In this document: piece by piece, positions 41,996 through 53,476 of the stretch | How the letters are laid out: each line of letters starts with the position of its first letter | How positions within the stretch are numbered: the stretch's first letter is position 1 | NCBI RefSeq assembly: GCF_000430845.1 | Contig: NZ_AUMU01000008.1 | Location: forward strand, 124,001 to 188,000 | DNA from: Chryseobacterium gregarium DSM 19109 | GTDB lineage: Bacteria; Bacteroidota; Bacteroidia; Flavobacteriales; Weeksellaceae | Direction: 5' to 3' | DNA: 64,000 nt | Notes under the pieces: model-generated | Seen by the model: the letters and a program-made list of their open reading frames with translations, nothing else | Databases searched by the model: none | Told to the model about the DNA's origin: nothing | Translations under genes and position numbers: made by a program

Positions 41996-42811
41996 ATGTC
42001 TGTTCATTCTGAAATTAAAAAAGTTACCACTGAAACCTTGCGTAAAATGAAATTCGACAAGGATAAAATAACCATGCTTACGGCTTATGATTATACCACG
42101 GCCAAAATGGTGGATGCAGGAGGAATAGATGCTGTTCTAATCGGTGATTCCGCGGCTAATGTCATGGCAGGTTTTGAAACTACACTGCCTATCACCCTGG
42201 ATCAGATGATCTACCACGCACAAAGTGTTGTCCGCGGAACAGAACGGGCACTAATCGTAGCGGATCTGCCTTTCGGGACCTACCAGAGCAATCCTGAAAA
42301 AGCATTGGAATCTGCAGTACGGATGATGAAAGAAGGAGGAGCACATGCGGTAAAAATCGAAGGAGGAAAAGAGATTTCGAAATCCATTAAAAAAATCATC
42401 AATGCCGGAATTCCGGTGATGGGACATTTAGGATTAACCCCTCAATCGATCTATAAATTCGGGACCTATAAAGTAAGGGCTAAAGAAGAAGCGGAAGCTG
42501 AAAAGCTGATTGCTGATGCACAGCTTCTGGAAGAACTGGGATGCTTTGCCGTAGTTCTAGAAAAAATCCCGGCTGATTTAGCAAAGAAAGTAACCGAAAC
42601 TATTACCATACCTACCATCGGAATCGGAGCAGGTGCTGATTGTGACGGCCAGGTTCTGGTATATCATGACATGGTAGGCATGAATCAGGGCTTCAGTCCG
42701 AAATTCCTCAGAAGGTATCTTGATCTTTATACGGAAATCACAGGGGCGGTTGCTCAATATGTGAAAGATGTGAAGGATGTGAGTTTCCCGAATGAAAAAG
42801 AAAGTTATTAA
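41996..42811 (+). CDS. panB: 3-methyl-2-oxobutanoate hydroxymethyltransferase
   Basis: A 271-residue PanB, first step of pantothenate and so CoA synthesis, adding a hydroxymethyl group from methylene-tetrahydrofolate to ketoisovalerate. Signatures are MLTAYDYTTAKMVDAGG, GDSAANVMAGFETTLPITLDQM, the catalytic region AVKIEGG, GHLGLTPQSI and GIGAGADCDGQVLVYHDMVG. Length is standard. The next gene starts 3 bases after its stop. Confidence 0.96.
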   Translation: MSVHSEIKKVTTETLRKMKFDKDKITMLTAYDYTTAKMVDAGGIDAVLIGDSAANVMAGFETTLPITLDQMIYHAQSVVRGTERALIVADLPFGTYQSNPEKALESAVRMMKEGGAHAVKIEGGKEISKSIKKIINAGIPVMGHLGLTPQSIYKFGTYKVRAKEEAEAEKLIADAQLLEELGCFAVVLEKIPADLAKKVTETITIPTIGIGAGADCDGQVLVYHDMVGMNQGFSPKFLRRYLDLYTEITGAVAQYVKDVKDVSFPNEKESY

Positions 42812-42814
42812 TCT

Positions 42815-43138
42815 ATGAAAAACCAACAGTCTATCCAGGGGATTTTATCCGTTGTTGCCTTACTTTGTCTTGCGGCAGGATGGTTTAACCTTTTTTCCCC
42901 GGAAATCAATAATCTGCTTTCCCGGAAAGTATTCTATGTCTTAATTGGAATCAGCTTTCTTTTACAGGCTCCTTTCCTGACCAATAAAAACTTGATGTAT
43001 GCCATGTACGGTGCGGCGGGATTATGCATCATTGGCGCATTTTTTCCTGCAGAATGGAAAATTTCAGGAATAAAAACAGTGGGTCTTCTCGCAGGGATTA
43101 TTATATCATTCACCAACAGGCCCGGTTATCGTCAGTAG
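42815..43138 (+). CDS. small hydrophobic membrane protein
   Basis: A 107-residue protein with about four membrane helices covering almost all of its length (about 8-26, 35-52, 57-78 and 82-100). No motif or family is recognised. It lies between panB (3 bases) and the RluA gene (3 bases), so it is translated in the same operon. Confidence 0.75.
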   Translation: MKNQQSIQGILSVVALLCLAAGWFNLFSPEINNLLSRKVFYVLIGISFLLQAPFLTNKNLMYAMYGAAGLCIIGAFFPAEWKISGIKTVGLLAGIIISFTNRPGYRQ

Positions 43139-43141
43139 TGT

Positions 43142-43819
43142 ATGGAGGAACAGATTGTATATGAAGATAATCACCTTCTGGTGATCAATAAAAGAGTCGG
43201 GCAGCTTGTGCAGGGCGACAAAACCGGCGATGAATCTTTACTGGATACCATTAAGAATTTTATAAAAAAAAGAGATGAGAAGCCCGGAAATGTATTTCTG
43301 GGCCTGGTTCACCGTATTGACAGGCCGACTTCCGGTTTAGTGATTTATGCCAAGACATCCAAAGCACTGTCGCGTCTGACGCAGATGGTGAAAAACCGGG
43401 AGATCAAAAAAACTTATTGGGCAGTCGTGGCTAAGGAAATGATTCCCCAAAGCCAAAGGCTGGTTCATTATCTGCAGAAAAATGAAAAAAACAATAAGGC
43501 TATTATTTTTACAAAAGTAACGGATGGCGCAAAAGAGGCTGTTCTTACGTATCATGTCATTAAAAGCTTGGACAATTATCTATTGCTGGAAATCGATCTG
43601 GAAACCGGCAGGCATCATCAGATCAGAGCCCAGTTGTCAAAAACAGGAATTCCGATTAAAGGAGATCTAAAATACGGTGCACCCCGTTCCAATCCGGACG
43701 GCGGAATTAATCTTCACGCCAGGAAACTGGAGTTTATCCATCCTGTTACCAAGGAAAATATAGAAATTAAAGCTCCCGTTCCGCAGAATGATGTGATCTG
43801 GAGAGCCTGTGAAGAATAA
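43142..43819 (+). CDS. RluA-type pseudouridine synthase
   Basis: A 225-residue RNA pseudouridine synthase lacking the N-terminal S4 domain, as in the short RluA/RluC-like enzymes. The catalytic Asp60 is in VHRIDRPTSGLVIYAKT; LETGRHHQIRAQL and GDLKYGAP follow. The substrate uridine (rRNA or tRNA) cannot be told. It is the third gene of the panB operon, followed by a hairpin terminator. Confidence 0.92.
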   Translation: MEEQIVYEDNHLLVINKRVGQLVQGDKTGDESLLDTIKNFIKKRDEKPGNVFLGLVHRIDRPTSGLVIYAKTSKALSRLTQMVKNREIKKTYWAVVAKEMIPQSQRLVHYLQKNEKNNKAIIFTKVTDGAKEAVLTYHVIKSLDNYLLLEIDLETGRHHQIRAQLSKTGIPIKGDLKYGAPRSNPDGGINLHARKLEFIHPVTKENIEIKAPVPQNDVIWRACEE

Positions 43820-43841
43820 TTTACAGAAATAAGTTATAAAA

Positions 43842-43875
43842 TGAAAGCCGGAATGATATTCGGCTTCCATTTTTT
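43842..43875 (+). terminator. terminator after the RluA-type gene
   Basis: Stem aagccggaat/attcggctt with one bulge, a 3-base loop, then seven Ts. Confidence 0.72.
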
Positions 43876-43967
43876 TATGCAGCTCATTTATTAATCTCAG
43901 GCAGTGTTCATTCACGGTTCAAAACTTCCAGCCTCATTTACCCGGCTTCCGGTTCTGTCTGAAAAAT

Positions 43968-43998
43968 TTTGCCTGTTCCAAAAAAATAACTAACTTCG
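43968..43998 (+). promoter_or_regulatory. promoter of the thiamin operon
   Basis: TTTG at 43968-43971 and TAACTTCG at 43991-43998, spaced 19 bases, fit the Bacteroidota promoter. The aptamer begins just after. Confidence 0.6.
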
Positions 43999-44002
43999 TC
44001 CG

Positions 44003-44084
44003 GACTTTAGGGGTGTCTGTGATGAGCAGACTGAGATTTTACCCTTTGAACCTGATCTGGATTATACCAGCGTAGGGAAAAGTG
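44003..44084 (+). promoter_or_regulatory. TPP riboswitch of the thiamin operon
   Basis: The THI-box is visible: AGGGGTGTC, CTGAGA, ACCCTTTGAACCTGATCTGG and ACCAGCGTAGGGAA in order. Closing arms acttt (44004-44008) and aaagt (44079-44083) form P1. It binds thiamin pyrophosphate and turns the operon off. Confidence 0.96.
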
Positions 44085-44123
44085 AAATGACTTTTGCTGT
44101 ACATTCTATTGTACAATGGCGGG

Positions 44124-44152
44124 CATTCCTAAAGTATTGGAAAAATTTAGGA

Positions 44153-44155
<3 letters not shown>
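44124..44155 (+). promoter_or_regulatory. riboswitch expression platform hiding the thiS start
   Basis: Ten-base perfect stem: 44124-44133 (cattcctaaa) with 44146-44155 (tttaggaatg), loop 12 bases. The second arm contains both the AGGA Shine-Dalgarno-like site (44149-44152) and the ATG (44153-44155), so a folded stem blocks translation of thiS. Confidence 0.65.
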
Positions 44156-46808
<2,653 letters not shown>

Positions 46809-46868
46809 GATATAAATCAGAATTTTAGTCATCAGCTCTACTTTACAGGAGTTCATTCAAAATCAATC

Positions 46869-47483
46869 ATGGAAAAAATACAGTATATATCACAAGGCCT
46901 GACAAGGGAAGAACAGGAGCTCAACATTCAGAAAGCTCTTGATCACGGTATACAATGGGTACAGGTACGCTGGAAAAATGCGCCTGAAAGTGAATTCATC
47001 CGGCTCTGTGAAGTTTCAAAAAAGCTTTGTTCGGCGTATGAAGCGGTTTGTATAATCAACGATCATGTTCAGGCAACAAAAGATGTTGATGCAGACGGTG
47101 TTCATTTAGGATTAAAAGATACTTCCACAGAGATTGCAAGACATATTTTAGGCGAAAATAAAATCATTGGAGGAACGGCAAATACCATGTCTGATGTTTG
47201 TCAGAGAATGAATGAACCGTGTGATTATATCGGTTTGGGGCCGTTGAGGTTTACTTCAACCAAAGAACAGCTGAGTCCGGTTTTAGGATTTAAAGGCTAT
47301 CAGAAAATTATTGAAGAATTACAGTCGGGATCATTGGAAATCCCTAAAATATTTGCCATCGGCGGGATAGTCCTGGAGGACGTGGAACTCCTGCAGCAGA
47401 TCGGGATATACGGCGTTGCCGTTTCGGGGCAGATTACCAGGCAGCCTTCTGTCATTAAAAAATTTAAAACAGCAGTACAATGA
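46869..47483 (+). CDS. thiE: thiamine-phosphate synthase
   Basis: A 204-residue enzyme joining HMP-pyrophosphate and thiazole-phosphate. Family features are [35 protein letters not shown], the [13 protein letters not shown] loop for pyrophosphate and [10 protein letters not shown]. Length is standard. The 60-base gap from the TenI-like gene has no gene; thiD, often found here in relatives, is absent. It overlaps thiG by 4 bases. Confidence 0.93.
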   Translation: MEKIQYISQGLTREEQELNIQKALDHGIQWVQVRWKNAPESEFIRLCEVSKKLCSAYEAVCIINDHVQATKDVDADGVHLGLKDTSTEIARHILGENKIIGGTANTMSDVCQRMNEPCDYIGLGPLRFTSTKEQLSPVLGFKGYQKIIEELQSGSLEIPKIFAIGGIVLEDVELLQQIGIYGVAVSGQITRQPSVIKKFKTAVQ

Positions 47484-48256
47484 ATAATCAGACATTAACC
47501 ATCGCAGACAGAATATTTGAATCGAGATTGTTCTTAGGAACAGGGAAATTCGGGAACCTTTCGGAAATGACCGATTCCATCATCGCTTCAGGAAGCGAAA
47601 TGGTGACCATGGCATTAAAACGCATTGATTCCCGATCTTCGGATGATGATTTGCTGAGTGCCTTAAAACCGGCAAAAACTTATCTTTTACCCAATACTTC
47701 AGGAGCAAGAACAGCGAAGGAGGCAGTTTTGGCAGCACAGTTGGCAAGAGAAGCTTTGGAAACCAACTGGGTAAAGCTGGAAATCCATCCGGACCCCAAA
47801 TATTTATTACCCGATCCTATTGAAACATTATATGCGACGGAAGAACTGGCCAAACTGGGATTTATTGTGATGCCGTATATTCATGCCGATCCGGTACTGT
47901 GTAAACGTCTGGAAGATGCCGGAACGGCAGTTGTTATGCCGCTGGGCGCACCGATTGGAACCAATAAAGGCTTGAGAACTTTGGACTTTTTAGAAATCAT
48001 TATCAGCCAGAGTAATGTTCCCGTGGTAGTGGATGCGGGTATCGGGGCACCTTCTGACGCTTCAAAAGCCATGGAGATGGGTGCTGACGCGGTTTTGGTA
48101 AATACGGCAATCGCGGTGGCAAGAAATCCTGTATTGATGGCGCTGGCTTTTAAAGAAGGGGTTATTGCCGGAAGGAGAGCCTTTGAATCCGGTTTGGGAG
48201 CCATTGCACAGCATGCAGAAGCATCAAGTCCGCTGACTTCTTTTCTGTTTGATTAA
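47480..48256 (+). CDS. thiG: thiazole synthase ThiG
   Basis: A 258-residue TIM-barrel enzyme that builds the thiazole phosphate from deoxyxylulose-phosphate, dehydroglycine and ThiS-thiocarboxylate. Visible signatures are [44 protein letters not shown] (with the Schiff-base Lys) and [33 protein letters not shown] (about residues 173-205). It overlaps thiE by 4 bases; the thiH start is 10 bases on. Confidence 0.96.
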   Translation: MNNQTLTIADRIFESRLFLGTGKFGNLSEMTDSIIASGSEMVTMALKRIDSRSSDDDLLSALKPAKTYLLPNTSGARTAKEAVLAAQLAREALETNWVKLEIHPDPKYLLPDPIETLYATEELAKLGFIVMPYIHADPVLCKRLEDAGTAVVMPLGAPIGTNKGLRTLDFLEIIISQSNVPVVVDAGIGAPSDASKAMEMGADAVLVNTAIAVARNPVLMALAFKEGVIAGRRAFESGLGAIAQHAEASSPLTSFLFD

Positions 48257-48266
48257 ACTTAACGGT

Positions 48267-49385
48267 ATGAAGGATTTTAAAGATTTTTTTGAAAAATACC
48301 AATGGGATGAAATACAATATAAACTTGAAAAAGTAACATTATCTGATGTAGAAAACAGCCTTCAGAAAAAAAATAAGACGATAGAAGATTTTCTGAATTT
48401 TATCTCACCAGTTGCTGCCCAGAAATTGGAAGTCATGGCGAAAATGGCACAGCAGGCCACTCAAAAACGTTTCGGGAAAACAATACAGCTGTATGCACCG
48501 CTGTATCTGAGTAACGAATGCCAGAATATCTGTACCTACTGCGGTTTCAGTTTGGATAATTCCATTAAAAGAAAGACGCTTTCCGATACAGAATTGATGA
48601 TCGAAGCCACCGTTTTAAAATCAATGGGAGTGAATCATGTTTTGCTGGTAAGCGGGGAAGCGAATAAAACGGTTGGAATTGATTATTTTCTGAATGTCGT
48701 CCGTTTATTGAAGCCGCATTTCGCCAACATTTCCATTGAAGTTCAGCCTTTGTCGGAAGAAGAATATCGGCAGCTTCATAATGCAGGTGTGAATACCGTT
48801 TTGGTGTATCAGGAAACGTATCATCAGGAAGTGTATAAAGAATATCATCCAAAGGGAAAGAAGTCAAATTTTAATTTTCGTCTGGAAACGCCTGACAGAG
48901 TTGGAAAGGCAGAGATTCATAAGATTGGTTTGGGGGTTTTGCTTGGTCTGGAAGATTGGCGGGTTGACAGTTTTTTCAATGCGCTTCACATTGATTATCT
49001 TCAGAAACACTATTGGAAAAGTAAATTTTCAGTTTCATTTCCGAGATTAAGACCCGCGGAAGGAATTATCGAACCGAATTTTGTAATGTGTGATCAAGAT
49101 TTACTGCAATTAATTTGCGCTTACCGAATTTGGAACGAAGATCTGGAAATATCAATTTCCACAAGAGAGAGCGAAAAATTCAGAAATAATATTATTTCAT
49201 TAGGGGCAACGGCGATGAGTGCTGCTTCTAAAACAAATCCGGGAGGATATGCGGTTGATAAGGAATCTTTGGAACAGTTTGAAATCAGTGATGAAAGGAG
49301 CATGGAGGAGATTAAAAATGTAATCCGGAAAGCAGGTTATGATCCTGTGATGAAAGACTGGGATGCGGTATACAGCGGAATTTAA
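48267..49385 (+). CDS. thiH: tyrosine lyase ThiH (2-iminoacetate synthase)
   Basis: A 372-residue radical SAM enzyme cleaving tyrosine to dehydroglycine (iminoacetate) for ThiG. The cluster motif is NECQNICTYCGF with Cys85, Cys89 and Cys92. SFPRLRPAEG and STRESEKFRNNIISLGATAMSAASKTNPGGY (about 295-326) follow. Use of ThiH, not the oxygen-dependent ThiO, indicates a route that works at low oxygen. The ATG at 48267 is preferred over an upstream TTG at 48249 within thiG. Confidence 0.95.
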   Translation: MKDFKDFFEKYQWDEIQYKLEKVTLSDVENSLQKKNKTIEDFLNFISPVAAQKLEVMAKMAQQATQKRFGKTIQLYAPLYLSNECQNICTYCGFSLDNSIKRKTLSDTELMIEATVLKSMGVNHVLLVSGEANKTVGIDYFLNVVRLLKPHFANISIEVQPLSEEEYRQLHNAGVNTVLVYQETYHQEVYKEYHPKGKKSNFNFRLETPDRVGKAEIHKIGLGVLLGLEDWRVDSFFNALHIDYLQKHYWKSKFSVSFPRLRPAEGIIEPNFVMCDQDLLQLICAYRIWNEDLEISISTRESEKFRNNIISLGATAMSAASKTNPGGYAVDKESLEQFEISDERSMEEIKNVIRKAGYDPVMKDWDAVYSGI

Positions 49386-49395
49386 ATGGCGATGA

Positions 49396-50106
49396 ATGAA
49401 AAAAGAAGACATCTTTGCACGATACAGCCGCCAGATTTTCGTTGAGGAAATCGGTTTGGAAGGCCAGCGGAAGATCATGGAATCCAAAGTTTTGGTCATT
49501 GGAGCCGGGGGATTGGGAAGTCCGGTCATTCAATATCTGGCAGCGGCGGGAACAGGGACTTTGGGCGTAGCGGATTTTGATGAGGTAGAGTTGCATAATT
49601 TAAACCGGCAGATCATCCACAATGAAAATTCAGTTGGTATTGCTAAAGTAAAAAGTGCTGAACAGTTTGTAAAAAACCTTAATCATCAGGTTCATTTCAT
49701 TGGAATCGAAAAAAAAATTACCACTGAAAATGCCGAAGAAATTCTTTCCCTGTTTGATATCATCATCGATGGTTCTGATAATTTTTCAACGAGATATCTG
49801 ATTAATGATACCTGTGTGAAGCTGGGCAAGCCTTTGGTCTATGGAAGTATCTTAGGCTTTTCTGGGCAGGTGGCTATTTTTAACTGTAATGGGAGCAAAA
49901 ACCTGAGAGACCTATTTCCGGAACCGCCTTTTGAAGAAAACCTTCCTGATTGTGACAGCCTGGGTGTTTTAGGTGCCTTACCGGGAATTGTGGGGAGCAT
50001 GATGGCCAATTTGGCTTTAAAAATAATAACCGGTTTACCTTTGCCATTAAATCAAATCACATTGATCGATACTTTGAACTGGCGGTTTCAGACAATTGAT
50101 TTCTGA
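49396..50106 (+). CDS. thiF: ThiF/MoeB/HesA adenylyltransferase for ThiS
   Basis: A 236-residue E1-like enzyme that adenylates ThiS. The ATP site is VIGAGGLGSPVIQYLAAAG (from residue 35), and NLNRQ, DGSDNFSTRYLIND and GVLGALPGIVG follow. By alignment with Escherichia coli ThiF the acyl-disulfide Cys is kept as Cys186 (LPDCDSLG), but the CxxC zinc ligands are replaced by N-L-R-D at 169-172 and the C-terminal CxxC is missing. Last gene of the operon. It is assigned to ThiS on context; the MoeB branch is less likely. Confidence 0.88.
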   Translation: MKKEDIFARYSRQIFVEEIGLEGQRKIMESKVLVIGAGGLGSPVIQYLAAAGTGTLGVADFDEVELHNLNRQIIHNENSVGIAKVKSAEQFVKNLNHQVHFIGIEKKITTENAEEILSLFDIIIDGSDNFSTRYLINDTCVKLGKPLVYGSILGFSGQVAIFNCNGSKNLRDLFPEPPFEENLPDCDSLGVLGALPGIVGSMMANLALKIITGLPLPLNQITLIDTLNWRFQTIDF

Positions 50107-50125
50107 AATTAATTTAAAAAATAAA

Positions 50126-50149
50126 AAGGCAGTGAAATTTCACTGCCTT
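50126..50149. terminator. bidirectional terminator at the end of the thiamin operon
   Basis: A perfect 24-base palindrome (aaggcagtgaaa and complement) between convergent thiF and the barrel receptor gene. Confidence 0.82.
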
Positions 50150-50153
50150 CTGT

Positions 50154-52388
50154 TTATTGTACCTGTTGCATTACGCCACCGGTATCTTCTTTTTTGATGC
50201 TGTTCAGAATATTAGGGTCTTCTTTGGCCAGCTTGTTTCTTGTCGGAATTTTGTAATTAAGAGAAAGTCCGAAATTCCGGCTGTCATATTTATTTCTCAG
50301 AATGACACTTTCGCCTCCTCCCGGCGGGTTCGAACGTACCTGCATGACCTGTCCGTTGAAAATATCATTGGCAAAGACAGAAACGGTCAGGCGGTTGTCC
50401 ATGAATTTTTTTGTTAATGTAATATCGACATTATTGTTAAACGGTTTTTCTGCTGTAAAGTAGAAATATCCGGCTTTTGGCGTTAAGTAGCTGTAATTCG
50501 CTGTCAGTTTAATGTCTTTGGGCAGAATTACCTGAGCCATGACATTGAAGATCCAGAAGCCTTTATTGTTCAGATTTTCAATATCGTGTTTCTGATAGCC
50601 GGCGTACAGATACATGAAATTAATTTTATCAGGATTAAAGTCAAACTTCATGATTTCGCTCAGCGGTTTGCTGAAAATCATAAACGGAACCGGCAGCCCA
50701 AGATTAAAATTATGAATCTTCATATTGGAAATATTTACCTGCTCATTGTAAAGGTTTTTTCCGTCTTTTCTGATGATCTGTGCCACCTGATTCTTTGCAG
50801 AGCTCACATTGTATCCGATAAATGCATAGTCAAATGCTGAAATTTTCAATTCATAATTATCAAAAATCGTTGGCTGCAGATTCGGGTTTCCGGTCACCTG
50901 GGTATTGGGGCCCTGAAACGTCGTGTTGTTCGGGTTTAAGGCTGAAATACTCGGTAAACTTATCTTTTTATTGTAGTTCGCAGCAATGTACACTTGATTC
51001 ATCAGATTATACTGAACGCTTGCATTCGGGAATAATTTAAATTTATTAAAAGGAATCAAATCCTTCTGAACAACAGTTTTCGTACTGTCAAGAACTCTGG
51101 TAACCCCTGAAATATCATAATTTTCTGCACGGGTTCCCAAAATAAAATCAAACTTTTTAAGCTTAGCCTGGAATTCCAGATAGGTTGAGGTCGTCTGTCT
51201 TTTATAGTCAAGATTGACCAGACCTCTGCTTTCCGTATCAAAGTTCTGATTTTCATACAAACCCCCTACACTCACTTTTCCGCCGTCCAGTATTTTTAAA
51301 GGCTGGGAATAATCGACTTTAAAGTTGGCAATTTTCATATCCGATTTGTTGTTGAGAACATTTCCTCCAATAATTGAAATTGGCTGATTATTATCAGTAT
51401 ATTTTCCCGTTCTGAAAATATTGTCCTGATCAAATTTGCTGTCAGATTTTGTAAATCCAAACTGGAAATCCAGTTTTTGAGCTTTGTCTGAGAAACGTTT
51501 TTGGTAAGTAACCACTGCTTCCTGTCTTATATTATTAGTATGAGCAGCATCAGAAGCATCAAAAATAAAATCTCTATATTGATATTTTTGTGGATTTGTA
51601 TTAGGGATTTTAATCGTTTCAATTCCCTCACCGTTACTTAAAGTATAATTGTCATTATTATTATAATACATATCGTAATTCAATAATAATCTGTCCTGTC
51701 CCAGATCAAAGGTCAGGCCTGATTTTGCAAAATATCCACGGCCAACCCTATCAGTGTTGCTTAATAATAAATTGTTCTGATTGGTATCCATCATACTTTC
51801 ACGGTAATTCTGCCCGAAATTCAGCTGCCATCCGAAATATTTATTTCTGGCATTTAAATTCATGGAATTGCTTGTCCGGCTTCTGAATTTATTATAATTT
51901 GTAAAAGAATAGTTTCCGGAATAGGTTGCCGTTAAATATTTATTGGCATTTTTATTCGTAATAATATTCATAATCGCGCCCCCGGAAGTGGCGGGAAATT
52001 CCGCGCCGGGCTGGGTGATAACTTCGATTCTGTCAACCGAATTGGCAGGCATGCCTTCCAAAAAAGAATTCAGCTCGTTTGACGTAATATTTAAAGGCCG
52101 TCCGTTCAGATAAACATCGAGAACTTTTCCCTGATACATCATGCCTGCAATATCAGTGGAAACCAATCCCGGAAGTTTTTTAATTCCTTCCAGAACATTT
52201 CCGTTATTCAGCTGAGGCTGTTCCGAAAAATCGAAGATGGTACGGTCGGCCTTCTGTTCAACGGCTTTTTTCGTTTTAGTGATTACTACTCCTTCGATCT
52301 CCTTTTCTTTTACCTGGCTGTTGGTTTTCTCCTGTGCATCGATAAATATTGAGCCTGATACGAATAGAAAGAATATAATTTTCTTCAT
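50154..52388 (-). CDS. TonB-dependent receptor-type outer-membrane barrel protein
   Basis: A 744-residue outer-membrane protein of the outer-membrane beta-barrel (OMP_b-brl_3) family: signal peptide MKKIIFFLFVSGSIFIDA, then a plug-like domain (about 40-150) with NGNVLEGIKKLPGLV and NGRPLNITSNELNSFLEGMPANSVDRIEVITQPGAEF (about 113-148), followed by a long barrel rich in aromatic-ended strands. The N-terminal carboxypeptidase-like domain of many SusC proteins is absent. Substrate unknown. It is convergent with the thiamin operon but has no TPP element. Confidence 0.85.
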   Translation of the reverse strand: MKKIIFFLFVSGSIFIDAQEKTNSQVKEKEIEGVVITKTKKAVEQKADRTIFDFSEQPQLNNGNVLEGIKKLPGLVSTDIAGMMYQGKVLDVYLNGRPLNITSNELNSFLEGMPANSVDRIEVITQPGAEFPATSGGAIMNIITNKNANKYLTATYSGNYSFTNYNKFRSRTSNSMNLNARNKYFGWQLNFGQNYRESMMDTNQNNLLLSNTDRVGRGYFAKSGLTFDLGQDRLLLNYDMYYNNNDNYTLSNGEGIETIKIPNTNPQKYQYRDFIFDASDAAHTNNIRQEAVVTYQKRFSDKAQKLDFQFGFTKSDSKFDQDNIFRTGKYTDNNQPISIIGGNVLNNKSDMKIANFKVDYSQPLKILDGGKVSVGGLYENQNFDTESRGLVNLDYKRQTTSTYLEFQAKLKKFDFILGTRAENYDISGVTRVLDSTKTVVQKDLIPFNKFKLFPNASVQYNLMNQVYIAANYNKKISLPSISALNPNNTTFQGPNTQVTGNPNLQPTIFDNYELKISAFDYAFIGYNVSSAKNQVAQIIRKDGKNLYNEQVNISNMKIHNFNLGLPVPFMIFSKPLSEIMKFDFNPDKINFMYLYAGYQKHDIENLNNKGFWIFNVMAQVILPKDIKLTANYSYLTPKAGYFYFTAEKPFNNNVDITLTKKFMDNRLTVSVFANDIFNGQVMQVRSNPPGGGESVILRNKYDSRNFGLSLNYKIPTRNKLAKEDPNILNSIKKEDTGGVMQQVQ

Positions 52389-52455
52389 AATATTATTTAC
52401 TGCTATTCAGTTAGACGCAGAAAACGAAATTTTGTTACAAAAAAGCTTTTTCTCT

Positions 52456-53295
52456 TTATCTAAGACTGTTGAATTCTACATAATCAAATTCAGGGGAAGA
52501 AGTGAACAGCTGTCTTAACACTGATGCATGGCCATTTCCTGCAATAACAAGAATTCTGTCTTCGGTATTACGAGGAATATTCTGGATATTACGGAACATT
52601 CTCAGATTTCTGTCGTACCAGTATAATGCAAGCATATCTGCCCCGTCGTGTGCCCTCAGCTTAAAATCCCCGCTCAAATAAGCACCATATTCATATTTAT
52701 GGTATTCTTTGCTGTTCATAAATTTAAAAAGCTCTAAAATAGATTTGAAGTTTTTGCGTTCAGAAGTTTTGAAAAAAGCATTGTATTGCTTTGAAATTGG
52801 ATCATCACTTAAAAAATCATAGTCCGCACTCATATTTTTAAAATACATTGAGTCTGTCTTCCCGAATTTTTCTCCAAGATCATCCAAAATAGAATTGGCA
52901 TCAATGCTGTATAATTCATTAAGATTAAGCTCTTTTGCGATTCGCATGGCAATCTGGTAGCGTTCGTCCCTTTGGTCCTGATGCTTCCCATCTTTGTATT
53001 CTTTTAATTTCTGATTGGCATTCCAGTCCGGCCATGCCTCAATGGCTATTTTTGTTGGCTTAAATTTCTTGATATAGTTAATAAGCTCTGTCACTTCCTT
53101 CGCCGTTTTTGTTGACAGGACATCAACCTGATCCCCTTTTTCAGTTTTATGAGCATCAAGATTAGGGTAGTCAAAATGGAATGACCCGACAACGAGAACT
53201 TTTGTCTTAGGATTATTGAAATACTCCGATGGCTTTTTCTGTGCAGAAACAAAAGTGCAGACGCATACCAGTAAGCTGTAAATAAATGTTTTCAT
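52456..53295 (-). CDS. DUF5694 exported protein, TraB/GumN-like
   Basis: A 279-residue exported protein with signal peptide MKTFIYSLLVCVCTFVSA. The mature part has GSFHFDYPN, PTKIAIEAWPDWN and a C-terminal RILVIAGNGHASVLRQLF. These three motifs (His, Glu, Gly-His) recall the TraB/GumN/ChaN-type superfamily, some of which are metal-dependent hydrolases. Activity is not shown for DUF5694. It is divergent from the LytS-type kinase gene. Confidence 0.82.
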   Translation of the reverse strand: MKTFIYSLLVCVCTFVSAQKKPSEYFNNPKTKVLVVGSFHFDYPNLDAHKTEKGDQVDVLSTKTAKEVTELINYIKKFKPTKIAIEAWPDWNANQKLKEYKDGKHQDQRDERYQIAMRIAKELNLNELYSIDANSILDDLGEKFGKTDSMYFKNMSADYDFLSDDPISKQYNAFFKTSERKNFKSILELFKFMNSKEYHKYEYGAYLSGDFKLRAHDGADMLALYWYDRNLRMFRNIQNIPRNTEDRILVIAGNGHASVLRQLFTSSPEFDYVEFNSLR

Positions 53296-53464
53296 AATTA
53301 TTTTATTTGTTAGTTATTTTATTTTGATGATTCAAAGGTAGATTTATGTGAAAATCTATGAAATAGCGTTTAGATGAGTCCTCTATTTATAGGGGTTAAA
53401 AGATATTCATCGGAGAAAAGGGGTGGTTCATCGGAAATTAGAGTTCATAATTTAACAGATAATC

Positions 53465-53472
53465 TATTTTTG
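53465..53472 (+). promoter_or_regulatory. promoter -7 element of the sensor kinase gene
   Basis: TATTTTTG ends 4 bases before the ATG at 53477, implying a leaderless mRNA if the start is right. Confidence 0.5.
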
Positions 53473-53476
53473 CTTT

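Noticed and set aside
44087..44152. Longer N-terminus for ThiS starting at 44087
   Set aside because: Those codons lie in the riboswitch leader, and ThiS is normally 65-70 residues; the stem-covered ATG at 44153 is the real start.
47881..48204. Minus-strand 107-codon frame in thiG
   Set aside because: It is antisense to conserved ThiG motifs with Ala/Ser/Pro bias typical of shadow frames.
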